A stretch of 64,000 nt of DNA from NCBI RefSeq assembly GCF_008632455.1, contig NZ_CP043929.1:2790001-2854000 (forward strand), read 5' to 3'. The notes under the pieces were generated by a model. It was not told the origin of the DNA. It saw only the letters and a program-made list of their open reading frames with translations, and did not search any database. Numbering within the stretch: position 1 is the stretch's first letter; each line of letters begins with the position of its first letter. This document shows, piece by piece, positions 36,494 through 46,467 of this stretch. The DNA comes from Methylomonas rhizoryzae (GTDB lineage: Bacteria; Pseudomonadota; Gammaproteobacteria; Methylococcales; Methylomonadaceae). The translations under genes and the position numbers were made by a program.

Positions 36494-38650
36494 ATGTCTA
36501 ACCGTTTGATGTTATTAAATATTTGCGCCTGGTTGAGCTCTGCGGTTTGGGCGCAACCGGTGCTACTCGAAGAGGAAGAAAAAGCCTTATCGCAAATCTA
36601 TGGCGATGAAGAAATGGTCAGTATCGCCAGCGGCTACAAACAACCCATCTCCAAAGCGCCTTCGATTGCCACGGTCATTACCGCCGAGGACATCAAACGC
36701 ATAGGCGCAACCGACATCGACGAAGTCCTGGAAACCGTACCCGGCTTGCACGTGGAACGAAATACGATAGGTTATAACCCCATCTATACCTTTCGCGGCA
36801 TTTATTCGGCGTTCAACCCGCAAGTGCTGATGATGATAAACGGCATACCGATTACCAATAGTTATACCGGCAGCCGTAGCGAAGTTTGGGGAGGCATGCC
36901 GATACGCGATATTGCTCGCATCGAAGTGGTCAGGGGACCGGGTTCCGCAGTGTACGGGGCTGATGCCTTCGCCGGCGTTATCAACGTCATCACCAAAACC
37001 CGGCAAGACATAGAAGGCAACGAAGTCGGCGGCCGCGTGGGTAGCTTCGATACTTACGACGGCTGGGCTCTACACGGCGGCGAATGGGGAGGCTTCGACG
37101 TCGCGCTGGCATTCGAATACCACAAAACTCAAGGCCAAAATTCCATCATCGACGCCGACCAGCAAACCCAATTCGATCAAATTTTCGGCACCCACGCATC
37201 GCTGGCTCCCGGACCCGTCAACTTGTCCCGCGACAATATCGACGCGAGAATAGACATTTCCCGCGGAAATTGGCAATTTCGCGGAGGCTTGCAACATCGC
37301 AGCAACTGGGGCAGCGGCAGCGGCATCGCTCAAGCCTTGGACTCCATCAACCGCTATGCCAGCGACCGTTGGAACGCCGATATCACCTATCATACCGACG
37401 AGTTGGCGGAAAATTGGGATTTGACCACGCAAGTCAGTTATTTCGAAACCAGTCAGGAAATAGAAAGGAATTTAACCCTTTTTCCGCCCGGAACCACCTT
37501 GCCTATCGGCTCGAATGGCCAAATAGACCCGACCGGCGTGCCCGTCACCTTTCCCAACGGTTATATCGGCAATCCGGAAGTCTGGGAGCGACATGTACGG
37601 ATTAGTCAGATGTTCGCCTACAGCGGTTTTCAGCATCACCAACTGCGTAGCGGAATCGGCTTTAATTACGACAGTTTATTTAAGGCCAGAATTTCGCAAA
37701 ATTTCGGCATAGATCCGAACACCGGCCAACCCATTCCTACTCTACCGGGCATTCCCATCATCGACGTTTCCAATACGGATTCTACCTTCATACCCACGGT
37801 AGATCGTAAAGTGGCTTATTTATTCGTGCAGGACCAATGGAATTTCGCCAACGATTGGACCTTGACGGCAGGCGCCCGTTACGACCGCTATTCGGATTTC
37901 GGCAACACGTTTAACCCCCGCGCGGCATTGGTGTGGGAGGCAAGCTACGATTTAACCGCTAAATTAATGTACGGTTCGGCATTTCGCGCGCCATCGTTCC
38001 AAGAAATGTATATCATTAACAATCCGGCGCAATTGGGAAATCCGGCGTTGAAACCGGAAACCCTGGATAATGTGGAACTGGGTTTCGACTACCGGCCTCA
38101 AGAAAACCTGCGCCTGGGATTAAATTTCTTCAATTATTGGTGGAAGGATATTATCCGCTTCGTTCCGGACAGCAACACAACCAGCGCAACCGCGCAAAAT
38201 GCCGGAAACCTACAAGGTTACGGCACAGAATTCGAAGTGGAATGGCAGGCCAACGACACCCTCAAATTGATCGGTAACTATGCCTACCAGCACAGCCGCG
38301 ATCAGGCACTGAATCACGATGCCGGTTACGCGCCGCATCACCAAATTTATTTAAGGATGAACTGGGAGTTTTTCCCCGACTGGATTTTTTCCCCACAAGC
38401 CAAGTGGGTGGTAGACCGCAAGCGCAGCTTCGGCGACAGCCGCGAACCTATTGCCGACTATACTTGGGTAGATTTGACCCTACGTAGACAGAATTTAGCA
38501 AAATATGTTGATATGGCGTTCTCAATTCGCAACCTTCTTGACGTCAGCGCCCGTGAACCCAGTCTGGCCGGCAACCCAACTGCCGCTATTCCAAACGACT
38601 TGCCTTTGGCTCCGCGTAGCTTTTACGGAGAAATCAACATCCATTTCTAA
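36494..38650 (+). CDS. TonB-dependent outer-membrane receptor
   Basis: A TonB-dependent receptor of 718 residues. The signal peptide ends SSAVWAQ; the plug carries SIATVITAEDIKRIGATDI and IARIEVVRGPGSAVYGADA; the barrel ends with SFYGEINIHF. ATG 36494 is preferred over the TTG-like opening at 36464 because of an AGGAC before it and a normal signal peptide. It starts the cassette of receptor, periplasmic binding protein and hybrid kinase (36.5-44 kb). It also follows the degenerate citrate-synthase operon on the same strand by 128 bases, so a link to that pathway's product is possible but unproven. Confidence 0.9.
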   Translation: MSNRLMLLNICAWLSSAVWAQPVLLEEEEKALSQIYGDEEMVSIASGYKQPISKAPSIATVITAEDIKRIGATDIDEVLETVPGLHVERNTIGYNPIYTFRGIYSAFNPQVLMMINGIPITNSYTGSRSEVWGGMPIRDIARIEVVRGPGSAVYGADAFAGVINVITKTRQDIEGNEVGGRVGSFDTYDGWALHGGEWGGFDVALAFEYHKTQGQNSIIDADQQTQFDQIFGTHASLAPGPVNLSRDNIDARIDISRGNWQFRGGLQHRSNWGSGSGIAQALDSINRYASDRWNADITYHTDELAENWDLTTQVSYFETSQEIERNLTLFPPGTTLPIGSNGQIDPTGVPVTFPNGYIGNPEVWERHVRISQMFAYSGFQHHQLRSGIGFNYDSLFKARISQNFGIDPNTGQPIPTLPGIPIIDVSNTDSTFIPTVDRKVAYLFVQDQWNFANDWTLTAGARYDRYSDFGNTFNPRAALVWEASYDLTAKLMYGSAFRAPSFQEMYIINNPAQLGNPALKPETLDNVELGFDYRPQENLRLGLNFFNYWWKDIIRFVPDSNTTSATAQNAGNLQGYGTEFEVEWQANDTLKLIGNYAYQHSRDQALNHDAGYAPHHQIYLRMNWEFFPDWIFSPQAKWVVDRKRSFGDSREPIADYTWVDLTLRRQNLAKYVDMAFSIRNLLDVSAREPSLAGNPTAAIPNDLPLAPRSFYGEINIHF

Positions 38651-38707
38651 ATTTGCCCGTGACCTGCCTTATCGCGTCAAAAAGGACTATAAAATTCAGG
38701 AGCGCCA

Positions 38708-39655
38708 TTGACCATTCGCGCCGTACTTACGCTGCTGTTTTGGTGGTGTTTTCTGCCGATATGCAACCCAGCGCATGCAAAACCGCCTACCGTAGGCGTG
38801 ATCTATCCGGAAGTTCGAGAACCTTACCGCACGGTATTCGAGGAAATCGCACGCGGCATGGAGCAAGAACTCGGCAGCGCGGTCATCCACTACCAACTCA
38901 GCGAGAGTCAAATCACCAACCCCGCCGTGCTGCAAGAACAACTGCGCGCAGATAGCATCGATGTAGCAGTCACTCTCGGCCGGGCCGGAGTTTATGTCGC
39001 AAAATCCCTGGATCCGGCACTGCCGATAGTGATAGGCGCCACCGTCATTCATCCCAACGAAGTCCCGTCCAACGCGACGGCAATTAGCTTGACGCCTGCG
39101 CCGGAAGCCATGTTCGCTTACCTGAAGCAACTGGTTCCGGAAATCAAAAAAATCACCGTCATCTACGACCCCAGACAATCCGCCTGGGAGGTCGATCATG
39201 CCGTGCAAGCCGCAAAAATTTTGGGGCTACAATTGAATGCCCAAGCTACCGGAAACTTAAAAGATTCGTCCGATTTGTACCGTCAGTTGCTGGATACGGC
39301 TCAAGACAGCACGGAAGCACTATGGTTGCCGCGCGAGAACGCAGCGATGGACGAACAATCCTTATTACCCGAAATACTGAAAGAAGCTTGGGAAAAAAAT
39401 TTTGTGGTGTTTTCCAGCAACCTGGAGCATGTACGCAAAGGCGTGTTGTTTTCTCTATTCCCGGATAATTTCGGAATGGGCCGCAGCTTGGCGAATTTAG
39501 CGCTCCGAAAAATGCGCGGCGAACAGACCGGTTCGACCGTGCAGCTATTAAAAGATTTGCAAGTCGCGGTCAATTTACGGACAGCCGATCATTTAGGCCT
39601 GCGCATCTCCAACCAAACCCGGCGCGAATTCGCCCTGGTTTTTCCAACGCCTTAA
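38708..39655 (+). CDS. Periplasmic binding protein (ABC_sub_bind type)
   Basis: A 315-residue exported protein of the PF04392-like ABC substrate-binding family: PPTVGVIYPEVREPYRTVFEEIARGM, DVAVTLGRAGVYVAKSL, PIVIGATVIHP, IKKITVIYDPRQSAWEVDHAVQAA and LRKMRGEQ. The start is TTG 38708: AGGAG stands six bases before it, and it gives a clean signal peptide (ending PAHA). No ABC permease or ATPase follows; instead a hybrid kinase starts 6 bases after its stop. It therefore more likely acts as a ligand sensor for that kinase than as a transporter part. Confidence 0.85.
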   Translation: MTIRAVLTLLFWWCFLPICNPAHAKPPTVGVIYPEVREPYRTVFEEIARGMEQELGSAVIHYQLSESQITNPAVLQEQLRADSIDVAVTLGRAGVYVAKSLDPALPIVIGATVIHPNEVPSNATAISLTPAPEAMFAYLKQLVPEIKKITVIYDPRQSAWEVDHAVQAAKILGLQLNAQATGNLKDSSDLYRQLLDTAQDSTEALWLPRENAAMDEQSLLPEILKEAWEKNFVVFSSNLEHVRKGVLFSLFPDNFGMGRSLANLALRKMRGEQTGSTVQLLKDLQVAVNLRTADHLGLRISNQTRREFALVFPTP

Positions 39656-39661
39656 CCATCA

Positions 39662-42600
39662 ATGAAACACTTGCCGAACCCCAAATCGAAACGGGCGACC
39701 TTCTTACAACAGCTGACCATTTCGTTCTCGACCGGCTTATTTATATTTGCCCTGCTCTCGGCATTTGCCATTTCGACCTTGAGCTACCAAATCGTCCGCG
39801 ACAAATGGATAGCCCAAGGCCTGCAAACCACGGAAACCTTTGCCGCGCAAAGCACACTGGCGCTATTGTACGGCAGCCAAGAAAACGCGGAAGATCCTGC
39901 TCGGCGTTTCCTGGCTTTCCCGGACGTGCTGGGCGTCGCGGTATTCAACGACAAACACGAACCGTTGCTGGAGCGCGGCCAAACCACCGTGCCGTTGGGC
40001 CTAAGCAACAGCGGCTGGCCGGAAAAGCTGCAATTAAGCCAGGAAACCGAGCAGGCGTGGTACTTTAGCGCCCCGGTGTTCGCACGCATAGGCAGCGAAG
40101 CCGAACATTCCCCCTTCGAAGCACAGATTCCGACTTCGGAATTGATCGGCTACGTGCGTTTAACGTTAGGCAAGCAATCGCTTGCCGGCATGAAAAAGAA
40201 AATTTTATTGACCACCTTGGTGGTGTCCATCTGTGCCGCCGTGCTGTTTTTGTTGATATTGCCGGTTATCACCAAACGCCTGACGTCGCCCATCCAGCAA
40301 CTTGCCAACAATATGGGCCGCGCATCGGCGGGCGAAAAAAGAGTTCGGGCTCGCCTGAGCGGCCCGAAAGACATCACCAACATGTGTGCCGCCTTCAATT
40401 CGATGATGGACGTGTTGGAAAGCCGCGAACGCGAACTGGAACAGGCAAGAGACAAAGCCCTGGAATCGGCACGCTTGAAAGGCGAATTTGCCGCCAATGT
40501 CAGCCACGAACTACGCACCCCGCTTAACGCGGTGCTGGGCATGTTGGAACTGCTGCAAGACATGGGGCTCACCCCACGACAACTGGAATATTCCACGATC
40601 GCGCGCAACGCCGGCGAATCCTTACTGAAACTGGTCGAGGACATTTTGGATTTTTCGCGAATCGAAAGCGGCGTGCTCAAGCGTCAACCTGTGGATTTCG
40701 TCATTTACGAAACCCTGGACGAGGTCGTCGAGTTGATGTCGGCACAAGCCCAGCGCAAAAATCTAAGGCTGCATTACTCCATTGCCGATGACGTTCCCCT
40801 GGTGGTCAACGGCGAGGCCTCGCGCATTCGGCAGATTTTGATCAATTTGGTTGGCAACGCATTGAAATTTACCAAACAAGGTTCGATTACCATCGGCGTG
40901 CGTTGCGAGCCGACCGACGATCAATCCCTGTTGGTCCGCTTTAGCGTTACCGACACCGGCATCGGCGTACCGGCCGCCGCGCAAAAAAACATATTCGACG
41001 CCTTCGTGCAAGCGGACGGCTCCACGACGCGCGCTCACGAAGGCGCCGGTCTGGGCCTGGCCATTTGCCGGCAATTGGCCAACCTGATGGGCGGCAACAT
41101 CGGGGTAGACAGTCAATTAGGCCAAGGCAGCACCTTCTGGTTCACCGTGCCGCTCGACCCGCCCAAGGGAATAGAGGTTTTATCGGAAGCCCGACAAGCT
41201 TATTTTGCCAACCTAAGAATCTTAGTCGTTACCGACAACGACAAAATGCGCCAATTTTTAGCGCAAAGCCTGGACCATTGGCAGATTCTGCACCGCCACA
41301 GCGGCAGCGGCATCCGCGCCATCGATGCGTTAAAATCGGCCTGCCGGCAGGACGAGGCCTATCATTTTGCGATCGTTGATTTAAAGGATGCCGGCGACAA
41401 CAGCTGGCTGGACATCATTCCGCTAGACCCCAGTTTGGCGGCGTTGAAAATCATCATCTTGACCGAACAAGATCGAATTTCCACCAAACGTTTACCCAAT
41501 GTGGCCGCCACGTTCCCGAAACCCATACAAATATCCAGGCTGTACGATCTGATTTTGACCGTGGGACAAAGCCTGAGTACAGCCTTACACTCTCATCCGA
41601 CGCTGGAAAATTCCGAAAGCGACGGCTTAGGCGGCCGGGTGCTGATCGTGGAAGACAACAGAGCCAGCCAGATTGTCGCTTCCGGAATGTTGGAGCGCCT
41701 GGGCTGCGAATACGAGATAGCCAACTCGGGAACGGAAGCCTTGGAATGGCTGGCCAGCAAACCCTTCGACGTCGTGTTGATGGACTGCCACATGCCGGGC
41801 ATGGACGGCTTCGAAGCCACCCGCCATATCCGCTTATTGGCCAGCCCGATTGCTCGTATACCTATCATCTCCATGACCGCCAATACCCAACAAGGCGATA
41901 GCGATTTATGCAAAGCCGCCGGAATGGACGATTATTTGGCCAAACCCATTAAATTACAGCCGCTAAAGCAGAAATTATTGGAATGGCTACCCAAGCGCAA
42001 TGCCACCACACTTGCGCCGCCGGCCACAACCTACAATTTCGACATTCACGCCTTGCACCAGTTGCGAGAAGAAATCGGCCAAAATTTCAATCGTTTGGTA
42101 GAGGTTTACCTCGAAGACGTACCGCTGCAAATCGAACAACTGAGTGCTGCACTGGCAGCCTCCGACCCGGTGCAAGTACGCCAATTGGCGCACAATCTGA
42201 AAGGCGCAAGCCGTAATTTAGGCGCGATTCAACTCGCCGCGATTGCCCGGGAATTGGAAGAAGCCGGCGAGGCCTCCAATCTGGCCCAAGGCGAAGCGTT
42301 GCTGAGAAAAATTCGCCAGCAATTCACCTTTGTCGAACAAGTATTGTCGGAAGAAATTGCCGGCGAATCGGTGTACGAATCCATCCATGTGTGTCACGGG
42401 CCGAGAATTCTGGTTGCGGACGACGACCGCACCATGCGCTTCGCGTTGCAAGACGTGCTGGAAAAAGACGGCTATTCGGTGGAACTGGCGGGTACCGGTC
42501 ATCAAGCGGTGAATAGCTGTAAAAAAGAAATGCCGGATTTAATTCTAATGGACGCGGTGATGCCGGAAATGGACGGTTTCGAAGCCTGCAAAATTATCCG

Positions 42601-44083
42601 CGCCTTGCCCGACGGCTTAGAAGTACCGATTTTGATGATCACCGCGTTGGAAAACGAACGCTCGGTGGAATTAGCCTTCTCGATGGGGGCTAACGATTAC
42701 ATACCCAAGCCGATTCACTTTACCGTGATGCGCAAGCGTATTTCCCACCTGTTGGAAGCCAGACGCAGTCAAAACACCTTGAACCGCTTGGCCTATCACG
42801 ACACGCTCACCAACCTGGCCAATCGCACCCAATTCATGGACCGCTTGAACTCGGTCATCAAAACGACCGGCAGTCAGGAGCACATGCACGCCGTGCTGTT
42901 TCTGGATCTCGACAGGTTTAAGCTAACCAACGATACCATGGGGCACGACGTTGGCGATCAGCTACTGCAAGCTACTGCGGAACGAATTCAAAGTTGCGTG
43001 CGCAAGGGAGACATGGTTTCGCGTTTCGGCGGCGACGAATTCATCCTGCTGTTGGAACGCATCGGCCACTCCCAAGTCGCTGCGCAGGTTGCGGATAAAA
43101 TCTGCAATACCATCGCCAAACCGTTCGTAATGATAGACCAGGAGTTTTACATCAGCGCCAGCATCGGGATTTCCTTATACCCGGCGGACGGCGAAGATAG
43201 CGGGCTGTTAATCAAGCATGCGGATACCGCCATGTACCGCGCCAAAGAACAAGGCAATACCTTTTGTTTTTACGAAGAAAGCATGGAGTTTGCCGTTTCC
43301 AAAAAACTACGCCTGGAAAGCGATTTGCGCCGTGCCTTGCAGCGCAACGAATTTTCGCTGCATTACCAGCCGCAAATCGCTCTCGACAACGGAAAAATTA
43401 TCGGCGCCGAAGCCTTGATTCGCTGGCACCATCCCGAACGCGGCATGATCTCGCCGGACGAATTCATCCCGGTCGCCGAAGAAATAGGCTTGATCGACAC
43501 GATAGGCGCCTGGGTGTTGCGGGAAGCTTGCCGGCAAAACCTGGTGTGGCAACACGGGGGCTATCCGGCCTTGACCATAGCCGTCAACGTTTCGGCCAAA
43601 CAATTGGACCAAGAACATTTTGCCGAAAAGGTATTCGCCATCGTCTCGGACATCGGCTTGGAACCGGAATACGTCGAATTGGAATTAACCGAAAGCCTGT
43701 TCATTAGGAATCCCGAAGGTAAACAAGACGTGCTGCGCAAATTACGGGCGTTCGGCTTGCAAATATCCATAGACGACTTCGGCACCGGTTATTCCAGCTT
43801 GAACCAATTAAAAAGGTTTGCCTTCGACAAGCTGAAAATAGACCGCTCTTTCGTCGCCAATATCACCAACGATTCGGATGCTGCCGCTATCGTTTTGGCT
43901 ATCATTTCCATAGCCAAAATCCTCAAATTCAAAGTCATTGCCGAAGGCGTAGAAACCGAAGAGCAAGCCGGCTATTTGACGCAACACGATTGCGACGAAG
44001 CGCAGGGCTATTTGTTCGGAAAGCCGATACCGGCCGACCAATTTACCGAGTTGTTATTGCGGGGAAACGCCGCACAAGGATAA
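39662..44083 (+). CDS. Hybrid histidine kinase with three REC, HPt, GGDEF and EAL domains
   Basis: A 1473-residue membrane sensor. In order: TM1 (about 19-43), periplasmic region, TM2 (182-204), HAMP, HisKA with His282 (SHELRTP), HATPase with N and G boxes (NALKF, GLGLAI), REC1 (about 518-630, Asp573, atypical acidic pocket TDND), REC2 (658-775, Asp709), HPt with His846, REC3 (914-1030, Asp964), GGDEF (1123-1127, with intact I-site RKGD five residues upstream) and EAL (Glu1250, with DDFGTGYSSL). All key residues for phosphorelay, c-di-GMP synthesis and hydrolysis are present. It can join phosphorelay to c-di-GMP in one chain. Directly downstream of a periplasmic binding protein, its likely ligand sensor. 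Confidence 0.93.
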   Translation: MKHLPNPKSKRATFLQQLTISFSTGLFIFALLSAFAISTLSYQIVRDKWIAQGLQTTETFAAQSTLALLYGSQENAEDPARRFLAFPDVLGVAVFNDKHEPLLERGQTTVPLGLSNSGWPEKLQLSQETEQAWYFSAPVFARIGSEAEHSPFEAQIPTSELIGYVRLTLGKQSLAGMKKKILLTTLVVSICAAVLFLLILPVITKRLTSPIQQLANNMGRASAGEKRVRARLSGPKDITNMCAAFNSMMDVLESRERELEQARDKALESARLKGEFAANVSHELRTPLNAVLGMLELLQDMGLTPRQLEYSTIARNAGESLLKLVEDILDFSRIESGVLKRQPVDFVIYETLDEVVELMSAQAQRKNLRLHYSIADDVPLVVNGEASRIRQILINLVGNALKFTKQGSITIGVRCEPTDDQSLLVRFSVTDTGIGVPAAAQKNIFDAFVQADGSTTRAHEGAGLGLAICRQLANLMGGNIGVDSQLGQGSTFWFTVPLDPPKGIEVLSEARQAYFANLRILVVTDNDKMRQFLAQSLDHWQILHRHSGSGIRAIDALKSACRQDEAYHFAIVDLKDAGDNSWLDIIPLDPSLAALKIIILTEQDRISTKRLPNVAATFPKPIQISRLYDLILTVGQSLSTALHSHPTLENSESDGLGGRVLIVEDNRASQIVASGMLERLGCEYEIANSGTEALEWLASKPFDVVLMDCHMPGMDGFEATRHIRLLASPIARIPIISMTANTQQGDSDLCKAAGMDDYLAKPIKLQPLKQKLLEWLPKRNATTLAPPATTYNFDIHALHQLREEIGQNFNRLVEVYLEDVPLQIEQLSAALAASDPVQVRQLAHNLKGASRNLGAIQLAAIARELEEAGEASNLAQGEALLRKIRQQFTFVEQVLSEEIAGESVYESIHVCHGPRILVADDDRTMRFALQDVLEKDGYSVELAGTGHQAVNSCKKEMPDLILMDAVMPEMDGFEACKIIRALPDGLEVPILMITALENERSVELAFSMGANDYIPKPIHFTVMRKRISHLLEARRSQNTLNRLAYHDTLTNLANRTQFMDRLNSVIKTTGSQEHMHAVLFLDLDRFKLTNDTMGHDVGDQLLQATAERIQSCVRKGDMVSRFGGDEFILLLERIGHSQVAAQVADKICNTIAKPFVMIDQEFYISASIGISLYPADGEDSGLLIKHADTAMYRAKEQGNTFCFYEESMEFAVSKKLRLESDLRRALQRNEFSLHYQPQIALDNGKIIGAEALIRWHHPERGMISPDEFIPVAEEIGLIDTIGAWVLREACRQNLVWQHGGYPALTIAVNVSAKQLDQEHFAEKVFAIVSDIGLEPEYVELELTESLFIRNPEGKQDVLRKLRAFGLQISIDDFGTGYSSLNQLKRFAFDKLKIDRSFVANITNDSDAAAIVLAIISIAKILKFKVIAEGVETEEQAGYLTQHDCDEAQGYLFGKPIPADQFTELLLRGNAAQG

Positions 44084-44104
44084 TCAATTCAGCCGGTAAG
44101 CAAC

Positions 44105-45928
44105 TCAGGTTTGCTCTGCCGGCATTTCCGGCAAGAAACCGCCGGCTTGCATAGTCCACAAGCGAAAATAATACCCGCGTTTAGCCAATAACTGCTCGTG
44201 ACTGCCATCTTCGACGATTTGGCCTTGGTCGAATACCAAAATCCGGTCCAGATGCGCGATGGTCGACAACCGGTGCGCAATCGCGATCACCGTTTTACGC
44301 CCCATGGCGCGGTCCAGATTATCCTGTATGGCTTTCTCGGTTACCGAATCCAGGCTGGAGGTCGCTTCGTCCAAAATTAAAATCGGCGCGTCCTTCAACA
44401 TAACCCGGGCGATTGCAATCCGCTGGCGCTGGCCGCCCGACAATTTGACGCCTCTTTCTCCAACCAGCGCCTGATAACCATCGGGCATCGCCGCAATAAA
44501 TTCCTGGGCGTTAGCCAAACGGCTTGCCCGTTCGATCTCGTCGTCCTCGGCATCCAAGCGTCCGTAAGCGATATTCTCGCGCAAGCTTCTGTGAAATAAG
44601 CTGGGATCTTGCGGAATCAGGCTCACTTGCCCGTGTAGCGACGCTTGCGTGGCTTTGCCTATGTCCTGACCGTCTATCAGAATTTGCCCGCTTTGCGGCT
44701 CGTAGTTACGCAAAATCAAATTCACGAACGTCGATTTCCCGGAACCGGAAAATCCGACCAAACCCACGCGCTGACCGGCCTCCACACAAACATTCAATCG
44801 ATTGAACACCGGCCTATCGGGCTGATAAGCGAAACTGACATCGCGAAACTCGATGCGGCCTTGCTTGATCTGCAAAGGCCTGGCGTCGGGAACGTCTACG
44901 ATTTCGTGAGATTTGACGATGGTATCGACGCCGTTAGCCACGTTACCGATATATTCGAAAAACTCCAAAAATCGCCGCGTCAGGTTGCGGGCGTCGCCGA
45001 TGATCAACAGCGCCAAGCTGGCGCACATGGCGAAATCGCCGGTGCCGATTTGCCCGCGTTGCCAAAGCCATAATGCATAAGCGGTCGCACCGATTTTCAG
45101 CACGGCAGCGGCGGTGAATTGAAACCAACGTACCCGTTCCATGTACCAGAACGTGCGCCGCCCTTGTTTCACTTCGGTTTCCAGATAGCCGTTCAGGTAT
45201 TCGCGCTCGTAGTCCAAGCGGGCGAACAATTTGGCGTTCAACATATTGGTTACCGCATCGACTATCTTGCCGTTCACCAAACTACGGGTCGCGGCATAAT
45301 TTTGCGCATAAGGCTGGCAGCGAGTCGCCAGCCAATAGGACAGCAACACATATAACAACACCCATCCCGCCACGAACCAGCCCAATTCGCTGTGGGCTTG
45401 AAACAACAACACGATAGAAACCGCAAAGGTTACCGCGATCGGCCAAAAATCGCACAACACCGACCAGGTGGTGTGATTGACGCTCATGGCGGTTTCGCTA
45501 ATCCTATGCGCCAAGCTCCCGGCAAAGTGATCGGCAAAATAGCGTGGGGAATGCTGCTGCAGATAGGCGTATAGCAACTGGTTAGTCCGTTGCCGCAAGC
45601 GCGGCCCTATGACTATCAACAACGCACCGCTGGCTCGACTGAACAGAATTTCCGCAATGTTCAGAGCGACCAGCAATAACAGCGGTTTTTCGAATGCCTG
45701 CCAAGACAAGTTGCTTACGCTGTGTTCTGATACGGCGTCCATCAGCGCTTTTATCGCATAGGGCACCAAAATGCTACCGGCGGCCTGGCCCGCCTCCAAT
45801 ACCATCATGGCTAGCACCAGCCACTTAAACCGCTTTAAGCAATATAAAACGAAACGAAAAGTACCGGTCGGCAGGTCTGGGGCGTCGGCGGAACGTTGAA
45901 AGCGGCTTTTGCTGGATTCTGAAGACAT
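44105..45928 (-). CDS. ABC exporter, fused permease and ATPase
   Basis: A 607-residue type I ABC half-transporter. An N-terminal six-TM domain (about 30-320) precedes a nucleotide-binding domain with Walker A GFSGSGKS, signature LSGGQRQ, Walker B ILILDEATS and H-loop IAHRLST. It likely exports a lipid, peptide or drug as a homodimer; the substrate cannot be told. ATG 45928 (MSSESSK) is the start; the frame opens four codons earlier with TTG. Convergent with the hybrid kinase. Confidence 0.93.
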   Translation of the reverse strand: MSSESSKSRFQRSADAPDLPTGTFRFVLYCLKRFKWLVLAMMVLEAGQAAGSILVPYAIKALMDAVSEHSVSNLSWQAFEKPLLLLVALNIAEILFSRASGALLIVIGPRLRQRTNQLLYAYLQQHSPRYFADHFAGSLAHRISETAMSVNHTTWSVLCDFWPIAVTFAVSIVLLFQAHSELGWFVAGWVLLYVLLSYWLATRCQPYAQNYAATRSLVNGKIVDAVTNMLNAKLFARLDYEREYLNGYLETEVKQGRRTFWYMERVRWFQFTAAAVLKIGATAYALWLWQRGQIGTGDFAMCASLALLIIGDARNLTRRFLEFFEYIGNVANGVDTIVKSHEIVDVPDARPLQIKQGRIEFRDVSFAYQPDRPVFNRLNVCVEAGQRVGLVGFSGSGKSTFVNLILRNYEPQSGQILIDGQDIGKATQASLHGQVSLIPQDPSLFHRSLRENIAYGRLDAEDDEIERASRLANAQEFIAAMPDGYQALVGERGVKLSGGQRQRIAIARVMLKDAPILILDEATSSLDSVTEKAIQDNLDRAMGRKTVIAIAHRLSTIAHLDRILVFDQGQIVEDGSHEQLLAKRGYYFRLWTMQAGGFLPEMPAEQT

Positions 45929-46002
45929 ACGGAGTAACAATTCGGAGGTGGCTATGAGATCGCGGCATTACTTTTCAACAACATTGAGTTAGATATCCGC
46001 TT

Positions 46003-46037
46003 TTATCCCCATATTCTGTGTATAAAATTGTAGACAA
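46003..46037 (+). repeat. DnaA-box module, copy 1
   Basis: First of three 35-base units with fixed internal spacing: TTATCCCC at 46003, a DnaA-box match TGTGTATAA (TTATACACA on the other strand) 14 bases later (46017-46025), and TGTAGACAA 12 bases after that (46029-46037). Confidence 0.7.
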
Positions 46038-46180
46038 CATGTAAAATAACACAGTTTGTTATTAAATATCATATAATTACACAATTGTTCAAACTTGCGC
46101 CAACTTCTAAATCTATTGCCGCGTCCACGAATTTTCTGCGTAGCGGAGCTGTAATTTGACGATATACAAGAGATTGCGAC

Positions 46181-46215
46181 TTATCCCCATTTTCTGTGGA
46201 TAACACTGTAGAAAA
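46181..46215 (+). repeat. DnaA-box module, copy 2
   Basis: Same layout as copy 1 with identical spacing: TTATCCCC at 46181, a perfect DnaA box TGTGGATAA at 46195-46203 and TGTAGAAAA at 46207-46215. It starts 178 bases after copy 1. Confidence 0.75.
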
Positions 46216-46351
46216 ACTGAAACAAATGCAAAAAGTCATATATTTATCAATTACTTGCTACAAATTGATCACTTTTTATACAACTTAACGCCGGTAACAA
46301 GCAAGCCACGGCAACGCGTTTTTATCCATATAACCGAAAATATTCCCGCAC

Positions 46352-46386
46352 ATATCCACAATAACTGTGGATAAACATGTAGACAA
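46352..46386 (+). repeat. DnaA-box module, copy 3
   Basis: Same layout again: ATATCCACA at 46352-46360 (one mismatch from a DnaA box), a perfect TGTGGATAA at 46366-46374 and TGTAGACAA at 46378-46386. It starts 171 bases after copy 2. A further near-match TTATCCATA lies at 46322-46330. Confidence 0.75.
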
Positions 46387-46467
46387 TCTGCTCGCTAGGA
46401 TGAGTTATTATTTAAAATCAATATGCTATATAAACTGACACAAATTGAACAAACCTTGCAGGCGCGC

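Larger units (their letters stand above)
45941..46467. other. AT-rich gene-free region, possible DnaA-binding or origin-like region
   Basis: A 527-base gap with no gene, much AT-richer than its surroundings, holding the three DnaA-box modules. Such clustered boxes are typical of replication origins or DnaA-titrating loci. The neighbouring genes (ABC exporter, SDR-type protein) are not the usual oriC neighbours (dnaA, mnmG, rpmH), so an origin is only a possibility. Confidence 0.4.

Noticed and set aside
45941..46467. Calling this region the chromosomal oriC
   Set aside because: DnaA boxes are clear but typical origin neighbours (dnaA, dnaN, mnmG, rpmH) are absent and GC skew of the chromosome cannot be seen; kept only as a finding.
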